From assembly GCF_900406815.1 (NCBI RefSeq), contig NZ_OVCN01000010.1, positions 1 to 64,000 of the forward strand: a stretch of DNA of 64,000 nucleotides, read 5' to 3'. Position numbers and translations under genes: made by a program. Below the pieces are notes generated by a model, which saw only the letters and a list, made by a program, of their open reading frames with translations, searched no databases and was not told the DNA's origin. The DNA is from Acinetobacter haemolyticus (GTDB lineage Bacteria; Pseudomonadota; Gammaproteobacteria; Pseudomonadales; Moraxellaceae). This document shows positions 56,137 through 64,000 of this stretch, one piece after another. Position 1 is the first letter of the stretch; every line of letters starts with the position of its first letter.

Positions 56137-57114
56137 ATGTCACAAGCTATAAATTTTCAGAAAAGTGCATTGGAAACTTTGCGTATTGAACAACAAGCAA
56201 TAGAAGTGCTTGCAACTCAGATCGATGAGCGTTTTGATCGTGCATGTGAAATTCTATTGCAATGCTCAGGACGTGTCGTTGTTACGGGTATGGGAAAATC
56301 AGGTCATATCGGACGAAAAATGGCAGCGACATTTGCTTCTACTGGCACGCCATCATTTTTCATGCATCCAGGTGAAGCTGGTCATGGTGATCTCGGTATG
56401 CTGGTTCGTGGTGATGTGCTGATTGCGATTTCAAACTCTGGAAAGAGTGATGAAATTATGATGCTCATGCCGCTGATCAAGCACCTAGGTGTACCTTTGA
56501 TTACGATTAGTCGTGATGATAAGGGGCCTATGCCACAAAATGCGGATGTTGCTTTAACACTCGGTGCGGCTGACGAAGCTTGTCCACTAGGTTTGGCACC
56601 TACTTCAAGTACGACAGCAACCTTAGTGCTCGGTGATGCCTTGGCTGTTGCGCTATTAGAGGCGCGTGGTTTTACCGCTGATGATTTTGCGCGCTCACAT
56701 CCTGCCGGTGCTTTAGGTAAACGTTTGTTATTACATGTGAAGCATTTGATGCATACGGGTGCTGAATTACCAAAAGTAAAACCTGACACACCGATGAATA
56801 AGGTGTTATACGAAATTTCTGATAAACGTTTGGGTTTGACGACGATCGTAGATGATCAAGATACTCTGTTAGGCATTTTCACTGACGGTGACTTGCGTCG
56901 TATGATTGATCGACAACAAGGCTTTGATGTGACTGCTGCAGTATCTGAAGTGATGACCAAAAATCCGCTTACTATTTCTCAAGAAGCTCGTGCAGTTGAA
57001 GCTTTAGAAAAAATGCATGAGAAAAAAATTAACCAATTCGTTGTTGTTGATGATGCTAAAAAAGTGATTGGTGTTATTAGTATGCACGACCTTATTGAAG
57101 CTGGAGTAAATTAA
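56137..57114 (+). CDS. kdsD: arabinose-5-phosphate isomerase (KdsD/KpsF)
   Basis: Interconverts ribulose 5-phosphate and arabinose 5-phosphate, the first step to Kdo. An SIS sugar-isomerase domain (about 40-175, GMGKSGHIGRKMAATFASTGTPSFF) is followed by two CBS domains (about 205-325). The ATG at 56137 aligns with the usual family start; an in-frame TTG at 56122 would add five residues and has a slightly better upstream purine run. First of five overlapping or near-adjacent envelope genes. Confidence 0.93.
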   Translation: MSQAINFQKSALETLRIEQQAIEVLATQIDERFDRACEILLQCSGRVVVTGMGKSGHIGRKMAATFASTGTPSFFMHPGEAGHGDLGMLVRGDVLIAISNSGKSDEIMMLMPLIKHLGVPLITISRDDKGPMPQNADVALTLGAADEACPLGLAPTSSTTATLVLGDALAVALLEARGFTADDFARSHPAGALGKRLLLHVKHLMHTGAELPKVKPDTPMNKVLYEISDKRLGLTTIVDDQDTLLGIFTDGDLRRMIDRQQGFDVTAAVSEVMTKNPLTISQEARAVEALEKMHEKKINQFVVVDDAKKVIGVISMHDLIEAGVN

Positions 57115-57117
57115 GCC

Positions 57118-57657
57118 ATGGCATCGTATGCTTTACAAGAACAAGCACGTCATTTACAAGCCTTAGTGCTGGATGTGGATGGGATTTTAAGCGATGGCTT
57201 TGTGACATTGACCAATTCAGGTGATGAGATTAAATCATTTGATATCCGTGATGGTTTAGGCATGAAACTGGTTCAAAGAGCAGGGATGAAAGTTATTATC
57301 ATCACTGGTCGAAAGAGTAATATCGTTGAAAAACGTATGTCAGACCTGGGCGTTGATTTAATTTTTCAAGGTCGTGAAGATAAAGGGGTTGCCCTGCGAG
57401 AAGCATGTGCTCAGCTCAATATTCTTCCTGAAGATTGTCTATATATGGGTGATGATTGGCCTGATTTATCTGCATTTTCAATCTCTGGTATGTGTATCAC
57501 TGTACCCAATGGTCATGAAGAAGTCCGTCGACGTGCGCATCTTGTCACTCAGGCAATGGGTGGGCGTGGAGCGGTAAGAGAAGTTTGCGATATGTTATTA
57601 ACGGCAAAAGGTGTTTACCAAGAACTGCTTGAAAAATATCTTGCTGTGCCACATTAA
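57118..57657 (+). CDS. kdsC: Kdo-8-phosphate phosphatase
   Basis: HAD-family hydrolase that releases Kdo from Kdo 8-phosphate. The motif LDVDGILSDG carries D19 and D21; YMGDDWPDLSAF is the second metal-binding motif. No cap domain, 179 residues, as in tetrameric KdsC. Lies three bases after kdsD. Confidence 0.95.
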   Translation: MASYALQEQARHLQALVLDVDGILSDGFVTLTNSGDEIKSFDIRDGLGMKLVQRAGMKVIIITGRKSNIVEKRMSDLGVDLIFQGREDKGVALREACAQLNILPEDCLYMGDDWPDLSAFSISGMCITVPNGHEEVRRRAHLVTQAMGGRGAVREVCDMLLTAKGVYQELLEKYLAVPH

Positions 57658-57701
57658 TACAAGTATAGAGTCGATATGCTCAAGGTTAGGTAACCCTGTT
57701 T

Positions 57702-58250
57702 ATGGATACCAAAGTTTTATATGTTATCGCTATAGCCGTTGCAAGTGTCAGCGGTGGTTTTTATTATTTTAGCGGTAAAGCAAAGAAGTTAGATGTGGAT
57801 GCTGCTAAGAATATGACTTATTCGGCGCACGGCGTTCATTTAACTCAAACGGATGAGCAAGGAAACTTGTATGTCCGTGCTGAAATTAAACAATTACAGC
57901 AAGATATGCAGCAAAAAACCTCTCAGATTGATCAACTGAATGCCGTCATGTACAAGCAGGGTAAAGCTGATGCGACTTTTTCGGCTCGACAGGCCAATGG
58001 CTATGACGATAACCATAAAATCGTATTGGCAGGTGATGTGGTTGTAACCAATTTGACTGATCAAGGTAACATGGAGTTTCGAACAGATGAAATTACAGGT
58101 TATCCAAAAACTAGAGAGTTAGAAACACAACATCAAGTGATTGTTCAATCGCCATCGTCTGAGTTTATCAGTCAAGGTTTAAAGGCAAATTTGAACGATG
58201 GACAATATGAGTTTTTTAAAGTTCGAGGAAAGTATGCGCCAAACTCTTAA
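57702..58250 (+). CDS. lptC: LptC, lipopolysaccharide transport bitopic protein
   Basis: A 182-residue inner-membrane protein with one amino-terminal membrane segment (about 5-24) and a periplasmic beta-jellyroll. It takes lipopolysaccharide or lipooligosaccharide from LptBFG and passes it to LptA. Position between kdsC and lptA supports the assignment, since primary sequence is weakly conserved. Its 3' end overlaps lptA by 17 bases. Confidence 0.9.
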   Translation: MDTKVLYVIAIAVASVSGGFYYFSGKAKKLDVDAAKNMTYSAHGVHLTQTDEQGNLYVRAEIKQLQQDMQQKTSQIDQLNAVMYKQGKADATFSARQANGYDDNHKIVLAGDVVVTNLTDQGNMEFRTDEITGYPKTRELETQHQVIVQSPSSEFISQGLKANLNDGQYEFFKVRGKYAPNS

Positions 58251-58782
58251 TTTTAATAATCGCTTTACTTCCTTAAAGCAATTCGCATGTATGGCAGCCA
58301 TCGCTTTATCTTCAGCTTCAAGCTTTGCTTTGCCTTCTGATCGTAATCAACAACTGACTTTGGTTGCGGATCGTGCGACTTATAATGATAAAACAGGTAT
58401 TACCACCTATACGGGTAATGTTGTGATTGAACAAGGCACGATGAAGTTGCAAGCCGATTCAATCGTGGCAACATTAAATAGCAAAAGAGAAATCCAAACA
58501 ATTACTGCCAAAGGTCAACTTGCTAAATTTCAACAGCAAATCGATGCGAAGCGTGGTTTGGCACGTGGTGAAGCTCAACAGATCGTTTATAACGCTGACA
58601 CTGGTATCCTTACTTTAACGGGTCGTGCGTATTTGTATCAGGATGGCTCTAGTATTCGTGGTGAGAGTCTAAAATATAGTATGAATAAAGGTGACGTGGA
58701 AGCTCAAGGTTCTTCATCTAATCGAGTGCAAATTATTATTCCACCATCAAGTTCAAAAAGTTTTCCAGGGGCGCGTGATTAA
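58234..58782 (+). CDS. lptA: LptA, periplasmic lipopolysaccharide bridge protein
   Basis: A 182-residue periplasmic protein of the OstA fold that bridges LptC and LptD. A signal peptide covers about residues 1-34 (ASSFA), followed by repeated strand motifs such as [28 protein letters not shown] and [18 protein letters not shown]. The ATG at 58234 follows GAGGAAA and gives a proper signal peptide; the frame is open further upstream inside lptC. Its TAA overlaps the ATG of lptB by one base (TAATG). Confidence 0.93.
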   Translation: MRQTLNFNNRFTSLKQFACMAAIALSSASSFALPSDRNQQLTLVADRATYNDKTGITTYTGNVVIEQGTMKLQADSIVATLNSKREIQTITAKGQLAKFQQQIDAKRGLARGEAQQIVYNADTGILTLTGRAYLYQDGSSIRGESLKYSMNKGDVEAQGSSSNRVQIIIPPSSSKSFPGARD

Positions 58783-59528
58783 TGGAACAATCGCTGCAAC
58801 AACCACAAACCTTATGTATTAAGCATTTAGCGAAAAACTATAGTAAACGTTGGGTGGTAAAAGATGTGTCTTTTACCATGCAGAGTGGACAAATCGTTGG
58901 ATTATTAGGTCCGAATGGTGCTGGTAAAACGACAAGCTTTTATATGGTTGTTGGTTTAGTACGAATGGATAAAGGTGAGATACATTTAGACGATCTCGAT
59001 TTATCTGATCTAGCCATGCATGAGCGCGCACGTAAAGGTATTGGATATTTACCACAGGAAGCTTCGATCTTTAGAAAGCTAACTATTGCTGAAAATATTA
59101 TGGCAATCTTGGAAACCCGAAAGGACCTGAATAAACAGCAACGTCAGCAACGTTTAAATGAGTTGTTGAGTGATTTTAAAATCAATCATATTAAAGACTC
59201 ATTGGGTATGAGCGTGTCGGGTGGTGAGCGTCGTCGTGCTGAAATTGCGCGAGCATTAGCTGCGGATCCAAAATTTATGTTATTGGATGAACCATTTGCA
59301 GGGGTCGATCCAATTTCTGTGGGTGATATTAAAGATATTATTCAAACATTGAAAGATCGTGGAATTGGTGTGCTAATTACAGATCACAATGTTCGTGAGA
59401 CTCTAGCAATTTGTGAGAAAGCTTATATCGTAAGCGAAGGCTCTGTGATTGCAGAAGGAACACCACAGGAAATCTTAGACAATGAACAGGTACGTAAGGT
59501 TTACCTAGGTGATGATTTTGTGGTTTAA
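58782..59528 (+). CDS. lptB: LptB, lipopolysaccharide export ATPase
   Basis: Cytosolic ATPase of the LptBFGC exporter. Walker [10 protein letters not shown] is at residues 43-51, the signature [16 protein letters not shown], Walker [14 protein letters not shown] and the H-loop [10 protein letters not shown] follow. 248 residues. RpoN and hpf, the usual downstream genes in enterobacteria, are replaced here by a type I secretion system after a terminator. Confidence 0.95.
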   Translation: MEQSLQQPQTLCIKHLAKNYSKRWVVKDVSFTMQSGQIVGLLGPNGAGKTTSFYMVVGLVRMDKGEIHLDDLDLSDLAMHERARKGIGYLPQEASIFRKLTIAENIMAILETRKDLNKQQRQQRLNELLSDFKINHIKDSLGMSVSGGERRRAEIARALAADPKFMLLDEPFAGVDPISVGDIKDIIQTLKDRGIGVLITDHNVRETLAICEKAYIVSEGSVIAEGTPQEILDNEQVRKVYLGDDFVV

Positions 59529-59548
59529 GTCAGCACAAATGTGTATGA

Positions 59549-59577
59549 AAAGAACCTGAAAAGGGTTCTTTTTTTCA
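59549..59577 (+). terminator. intrinsic terminator after lptB
   Basis: AAAAGAACC and GGTTCTTTTT pair around TGAAAAG, with a long T run. Confidence 0.85.
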
Positions 59578-59717
59578 TAAAATCCAATTAAAAGTGTGAT
59601 CTAATTTACAAAAAATAAACATTTATAACTGGCTGAATTTCCACCTAAAACGTGGTGTTTACTACAAGAATAAGAGTAGAATGGTTTTGCTTTAGGCGAT
59701 AATTACATGACAAGAAT

Positions 59718-61250
59718 ATGAGCATTAATAAAGATATAGATGAGGGAACACGTAGAGCTTGTATGGATTTCAAGTGGCTATTTTGTGTAGCAACTTTATC
59801 TGTGCCAGTGACGCATGCCTCAACCCCGAGTGAACAGTACCATTCTTTAAAGAATAACTTATCTCAATTACTCTCACCTAAGGGTAATGATGAGTTCAAA
59901 ACAGCAAATATGCAAAAGTTGAGTAACTTTTCGGTTAATTCAACTGTAACTGAATTACCTGTTGTTGGAGCTGCACGTCCTATGGACACCTCGGCACCAG
60001 CGGTCGTATGGCAGAATCAAAATAAGACTTTAAAGGATGCAATACAACTTGCGGTTCAGCGCAATCCTGAAATTTCTCAAACCTTAGCAACACTCGCTGC
60101 TCAAAATGCCAACATTGATGTCGCAAAAGCAGGCTATTACCCTCAGATATCAGGTGGTGTAAATACAGGAGACTTGACTCGAAAAGGTGAAAGAGGGCGG
60201 CAAGTTTTAGCTTTGAATGCGACCCAGATGCTTTATGACTTTGGAAAAGTTAAATCTGGTGTATCCACTGAAGAAGCTAAACTTTTGATGGAACAGGCCA
60301 ATGTGCTAGTTAAGATTGATGATGTTTCATTGGATGTGGCACAAACGATTATCAATATTCAACGCCAACAAAGGTTGATGAGAATTGCAAATCAGCAAAT
60401 TGCTGGAATTAAACGTATCCAAGAAATGGCAAACTTGCGTGCCAATGCGGGTATTAGTAGCCAAGCAGATCCTGTGCAAGCTCAATCATATGTGCAATCA
60501 GCTCAATCCGCCTTAATTGCGCAACAGTCGATTTTAAGTCAATTGCAACAGCGATTATATACATTGTTGGGTTTTGACGCTCGCAGTGTGCAATGGGCAA
60601 TTCCACAGGATTTTGTTCAACAATCAGATTTATATGTCGAGCCTGAGTTTAATACGATTCCTCAAATGATCGCTGCATATGCGGGGATTGAGGTAGCAAA
60701 GAACCAAAAGCGACAAACTCTGGTGAGTAATTATCCCACTTTATCGGTAAAGGGTGAAGTCAGCCAAGCCTTACACGGCCGAAATCCGAATAATGATAAG
60801 AGGGGTGGTTTTGATAGTGCGATCATGTTGGAGGCAAGCAGCCAGTTTTATCAAGGCGGTGCCACCACTTCAAGATTACGTGCTGCGAGTTTTGCAGAAG
60901 AAGCAGCAAAAGCTCAAGTAAATGCGGTATATTTAAGAGTATTGGATCAGATCAGAACCAGTCGAGAACAAATCGAGAGTAAGCAGCGTCAATTGCAGGT
61001 ATTAGCGGGACAACAAGCTACGACTGTACGGACCAAAGAGCTTTATCAAGAACAATATAAATTGGGAACTCGTACACTTGTCGATTTATTAAATGCTGAG
61101 CAAGCTATTCATAGTGCAAATTCAGAAGTAGAAATAGCACGTTATGATATTTATAGCAGCATTGCCCAATATATTGCCGCCACAGGGCGTTCTCGCCAAG
61201 CCTATGACCTGAATAATATAAAAATTCAAGGTTTCGAGGTACAACCATAA
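59718..61250 (+). CDS. TolC-family outer-membrane channel of a type I secretion system (LapE-like)
   Basis: A 510-residue protein. Residues about 16-35 form a signal peptide (MDFKWLFCVATLSVPVTHAS), so the ATG at 59763 is an alternative start that removes 15 polar residues. The two TolC repeats follow: KDAIQLAVQRNPEISQTLATLAAQNANIDVAKAGYYPQISGG begins the first, and the second contains the QYKLGTRTLVDLLNAEQAIHSA segment that is a hallmark of the family. It forms the outer-membrane duct for the exporter encoded next; the adjoining gene starts at its last base. Confidence 0.88.
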   Translation: MSINKDIDEGTRRACMDFKWLFCVATLSVPVTHASTPSEQYHSLKNNLSQLLSPKGNDEFKTANMQKLSNFSVNSTVTELPVVGAARPMDTSAPAVVWQNQNKTLKDAIQLAVQRNPEISQTLATLAAQNANIDVAKAGYYPQISGGVNTGDLTRKGERGRQVLALNATQMLYDFGKVKSGVSTEEAKLLMEQANVLVKIDDVSLDVAQTIINIQRQQRLMRIANQQIAGIKRIQEMANLRANAGISSQADPVQAQSYVQSAQSALIAQQSILSQLQQRLYTLLGFDARSVQWAIPQDFVQQSDLYVEPEFNTIPQMIAAYAGIEVAKNQKRQTLVSNYPTLSVKGEVSQALHGRNPNNDKRGGFDSAIMLEASSQFYQGGATTSRLRAASFAEEAAKAQVNAVYLRVLDQIRTSREQIESKQRQLQVLAGQQATTVRTKELYQEQYKLGTRTLVDLLNAEQAIHSANSEVEIARYDIYSSIAQYIAATGRSRQAYDLNNIKIQGFEVQP

Positions 61251-63370
61251 TGACAAAAGTAGATTATCAACCTTGGTTACAGGCAATACTGACGATTGCG
61301 AAACATTACCGTATTGAACCCTCTGAAGAGCGGGTGCGATTGCAATTGGATTGGAACCAGAATCAAAATCTTGATGAAGTTTTGACCTTGATTGGTCGCC
61401 AAGTCGGTTTAAGTATACGACGAGTAAAATTTAGCAATGATGTTATCAATCCTTGGCGTTTGCCTGTTCTTGTTGAACTGGCTGATGGACAAGTGGGCGT
61501 AATTGATAAAGCAGATGGTACCGGGCATGTCAGTATTCAACTGAGTGGCGATCAAGGATTAGCACAAAAATTTGCAGTCGGTGCTTTAAAACATATTGTT
61601 AAAAATGTATTTATTTTACGGCCAGAAAAGTCAGTCCCTGATGCCCGTATCGATGAATATATTAAGCCTTATCAGCCAAGCTGGTTTTGGTCGATTGTTT
61701 TAAGTGATTGGAAGCGTTATATCGACATTATGTTTGCATCCATGATTGCAAACGTATTGGCCTTGGCAACGATTGTGTTTTCGATGCAAGTCTATGACCG
61801 TGTCGTTCCTTCGCAGTCGATACCTACGCTTTGGGTGTTGGCTGGCGGTGTGTTGATTGCAGCGATTTTTGAGTTTGTACTTCGTATTTCACGAGTTTAT
61901 ATCTCAGATATTATTGGAAAACGTGCCGATCTGCGTATATCGGATCGCGTGTTTGGTCATGCGCTTAGAATTAAAAATAGTGAACGTTCAAAATCAACAG
62001 GTACTTTCATCTCTCAAATCCGTGAGTTAGAAGGTGTTCGTGAGCTTGTGACGTCGACGACCTTAGGGGCAATTGCAGATCTTCCATTCTTCTTCTTATT
62101 TTTATTTATCTTCGCAATCATTGGTGGAAACTTATTCTGGGTAATGTTGGCAATTGTACCTTTAATGATTTTACCAGGAATCTTGGTACAGAAAAAATTA
62201 GCTAAGCTTGCACAAGAAGGTATGCGTGAATCTTCAATCCGAAATGCCATTTTGGTTGAGGCTGTACAGGGAATTGAAGATATTAAACTGTTACGTGCAG
62301 AGTCTCGTTTCCAAAACCAATGGAATCACATGAATGAAGTTTCTGCAGATATTAGTATGCAGCAACGTAAAATTGTTGGTGTGCTCACGGCCTGGACCCA
62401 AAAGCTACAAGGGCTTACCTATGCGATTGTGGTTTTAGTGGGATGTTTTGCGGTTATGGAAGGCGAAATGACGACAGGTGCACTAGTCGCATGTTCTATT
62501 TTGTCCTCACGTATGTTGGCACCTATTTCTCAAATCACAGGCATTTTGGGACGTTTTCAACAAGCAAAAGTTGCCAAACAAAGCTTGGATGAGTTGATGC
62601 AGCGTCCAGTAGATCAAGCGGATCATGCCCATCTTGTACATAAAGAAGTATTACATGGGGATTATGAGCTTAAAAATGTGGTATTCCAATATGGGGAAGA
62701 TGATCCACGCCCAAGTTTGATGATTCAACATTTAAAAATTCGTGCAGGTGAACGTATCGCGATCTTGGGACGAAATGGTGCCGGTAAGTCGACTTTATTA
62801 CAAATCTTGTCTGCAATGCAGATGCCAAACTCTGGTTCAGTGCATCTAGATGAGTTGGATATCAGCTTGATTGATCCAGCAGATGTACGTCGTGATATGG
62901 GGTTATTAAATCAAAATGCGCACTTATTTTATGGAACAATCCGTGAAAACTTGACCTTGGGTGCACCCTTGGCTCGTGATGAAGACATTTTAAAAGCCTT
63001 AAAAGTCACAGGTGCATTAAGTTTTGTGCATGAAAAGAAAGAAGGATTGGATCATTTAGTGTTAGAAGGTGGCGTTGGTTTCTCAGGGGGACAACGACAA
63101 GCCTTGCTATTAGCACGTTTACTTATTCGTCAGCCAAATATCTTACTACTGGATGAGCCAACAGCCGCCATTGATGATGTCGCAGAAAAACAATTGATTG
63201 ATCATTTAAGAAGTTGGCTGGGCTATCGTACTCTCATTGTAGCAACACATCGACGTGCGGTACTGGAGTTAGTTGACCGTATCATTGTCATGAATGATGG
63301 AAAAATCGTCATGGATGGGCCGGCGGATAAAGTATTACAACAAACAGCTGCGAAACAAAAAACAGTTTAA
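61250..63370 (+). CDS. type I secretion system permease/ATPase (LapB-like)
   Basis: A 706-residue ABC exporter of the HlyB/LapB class. An amino-terminal C39-peptidase-like domain (about 1-125) lacks the catalytic Cys in the usual position, so it should bind rather than cleave the substrate. The membrane domain (about 150-430) is followed by the ATPase: Walker A GRNGAGKST at 507-515, FSGGQRQALLLARLL, ILLLDEPTAAID, and ATHRR. Uncleaved C-terminal signals are expected on its substrate, as for giant RTX or Bap-like adhesins. No such gene is visible before the window ends. Confidence 0.9.
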   Translation: MTKVDYQPWLQAILTIAKHYRIEPSEERVRLQLDWNQNQNLDEVLTLIGRQVGLSIRRVKFSNDVINPWRLPVLVELADGQVGVIDKADGTGHVSIQLSGDQGLAQKFAVGALKHIVKNVFILRPEKSVPDARIDEYIKPYQPSWFWSIVLSDWKRYIDIMFASMIANVLALATIVFSMQVYDRVVPSQSIPTLWVLAGGVLIAAIFEFVLRISRVYISDIIGKRADLRISDRVFGHALRIKNSERSKSTGTFISQIRELEGVRELVTSTTLGAIADLPFFFLFLFIFAIIGGNLFWVMLAIVPLMILPGILVQKKLAKLAQEGMRESSIRNAILVEAVQGIEDIKLLRAESRFQNQWNHMNEVSADISMQQRKIVGVLTAWTQKLQGLTYAIVVLVGCFAVMEGEMTTGALVACSILSSRMLAPISQITGILGRFQQAKVAKQSLDELMQRPVDQADHAHLVHKEVLHGDYELKNVVFQYGEDDPRPSLMIQHLKIRAGERIAILGRNGAGKSTLLQILSAMQMPNSGSVHLDELDISLIDPADVRRDMGLLNQNAHLFYGTIRENLTLGAPLARDEDILKALKVTGALSFVHEKKEGLDHLVLEGGVGFSGGQRQALLLARLLIRQPNILLLDEPTAAIDDVAEKQLIDHLRSWLGYRTLIVATHRRAVLELVDRIIVMNDGKIVMDGPADKVLQQTAAKQKTV

Positions 63371-63382
63371 AGAGGAAAATTC

Positions 63383-64000
63383 ATGAGTGATCAAGAAAAA
63401 ACTAGCAGCCGTCCCATGAATGTGACTTATAAGGAGCCAAAATTACCGAGTTCATCCATCATTGTATGGTTGATTGGGATTGGTTTAGTGATATTGCTCA
63501 TTTGGGCATGGCTATTTAGTTTAGAAGAAGTGTCAACAGGTACGGGTAAAGTTATTCCTTCTTCGAAAGAACAAATCATTCAATCACTTGAGGGGGGGAT
63601 TTTAACTAAGCTTGATGTCAAGGAAGGGGATATTGTCGAAAGCGGACAAATCTTAGCACAGTTAGATCCAACGCGTTTTGCTTCAAATGTAGGTGAATCA
63701 CAATCCTTGCTAATGTCAGCTATGGCAACAGCAGCACGTTTGCGTGCGGAAGTAAATGGTACAGCGCTTACTTTCCCTGAGGAGGTACTAAAAGAACCTA
63801 AATTGGTGAAAGAAGAAACAGCGCTTTATTATTCACGTCGTGCAAATTTAGAAGAATCAATTGAAGAATCAATTTCTGGTAATCAACAAGCACTGAGATT
63901 AGTGCAACAAGAATTGGCGATGACTGAACCTCTGGTTGCTAAGGGTGCTGCAAGTGAGGTTGAAGTGCTTCGATTAAGACGAGAAGCCAATGACTTACAA
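63383..64000 (+). CDS. HlyD-family type I secretion membrane fusion protein (LapC-like), partial
   Basis: Starts at ATG 63383 after AGAGGAAA and runs off the window after 206 codons, so only the first half is present. A membrane segment (about 26-46, SIIVWLIGIGLVILLIW) is followed by the HlyD beginning: GTGKVIPSSKEQIIQSLEGGIL, DVKEGDIVESGQILAQLDPTRFASN, then a helical hairpin region. It completes the outer-membrane, ABC and adaptor trio. The frame is intact to base 64000. Confidence 0.9.
   Translation, partial: MSDQEKTSSRPMNVTYKEPKLPSSSIIVWLIGIGLVILLIWAWLFSLEEVSTGTGKVIPSSKEQIIQSLEGGILTKLDVKEGDIVESGQILAQLDPTRFASNVGESQSLLMSAMATAARLRAEVNGTALTFPEEVLKEPKLVKEETALYYSRRANLEESIEESISGNQQALRLVQQELAMTEPLVAKGAASEVEVLRLRREANDLQ

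Overview
The window is a stretch of chromosome from an Acinetobacter species. The main reasons are the order rubA-rubB-estB-oxyR, described for Acinetobacter baylyi ADP1, the AT-rich base composition, the GTG-started long glyceraldehyde-3-phosphate dehydrogenase, the large isocitrate lyase, and an A1S_2505-type macrodomain-like protein, a family named after an A. baumannii locus. Species cannot be fixed from the sequence alone. Nearly all of it is housekeeping DNA. I see no insertion sequence, prophage, integron or CRISPR array.

Layout. 0.1-2.6 kb: pabC-mltG-tmk, packed or overlapping (folate, peptidoglycan, dTTP). 2.6-3.1 kb: an AT-rich orphan membrane protein. 3.1-6.5 kb: nadB (-) divergent from a periplasmic Do/MucD protease. 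6.6-7.1 kb: a thioesterase. 7.2-13.0 kb: the classic chain lepA-lepB-DUF4845-rnc-era-(small lipoprotein)-recO, then pdxJ and a MiaE-like hydroxylase up to 14.5 kb. 14.5-18.3 kb: a secreted protein with two TonB/TolA-like C-terminal domains, tRNA-Asn, two small cytosolic proteins, an aspartate-type aminotransferase and a 59-residue basic protein. 18.4-20.4 kb (-): a subtilisin-like protease and a macrodomain-like protein. 20.8-24.6 kb: uvrB, a lipocalin and a RarD/EamA transporter. 24.9-30.4 kb: gap, two tandem periplasmic beta-repeat proteins, obgE and proB.

30.5-36.3 kb (-): a possible five-gene unit running DUF1615 lipoprotein, HAD phosphatase, then the ATPase, binding protein and permease of a ferric iron ABC importer. 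36.4-40.9 kb: dusB converging on the rubA/rubB/estB/oxyR block, with a strong hairpin terminator between rubA and rubB. 41.2-50.3 kb: an SRPBCC protein, lysS, a Wzi-like outer-membrane protein, a 32-residue leader-like ORF overlapping cysD, cysD-cysN (sulfate activation), two small unknown proteins and a CNNM/CorC protein. 50.4-53.5 kb: a LysR regulator divergent from aceA (glyoxylate shunt). 53.6-55.9 kb (-): an NlpE-like lipoprotein, tRNA-Gly and cysS. 56.1-59.5 kb: kdsD-kdsC-lptC-lptA-lptB, i.e. Kdo precursor synthesis and lipopolysaccharide/lipooligosaccharide export. 59.7-64.0 kb: a Lap-type type I secretion system (TolC-like, ABC exporter, HlyD-like), whose last gene runs off the window.

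The less explained parts are the cysD leader ORF with its Sat-like PHG motif, the tandem beta-repeat pair, the double TonB/TolA protein, the macrodomain protein with an unknown C-terminal half, and a coding-looking remnant antisense to the uvrB leader.
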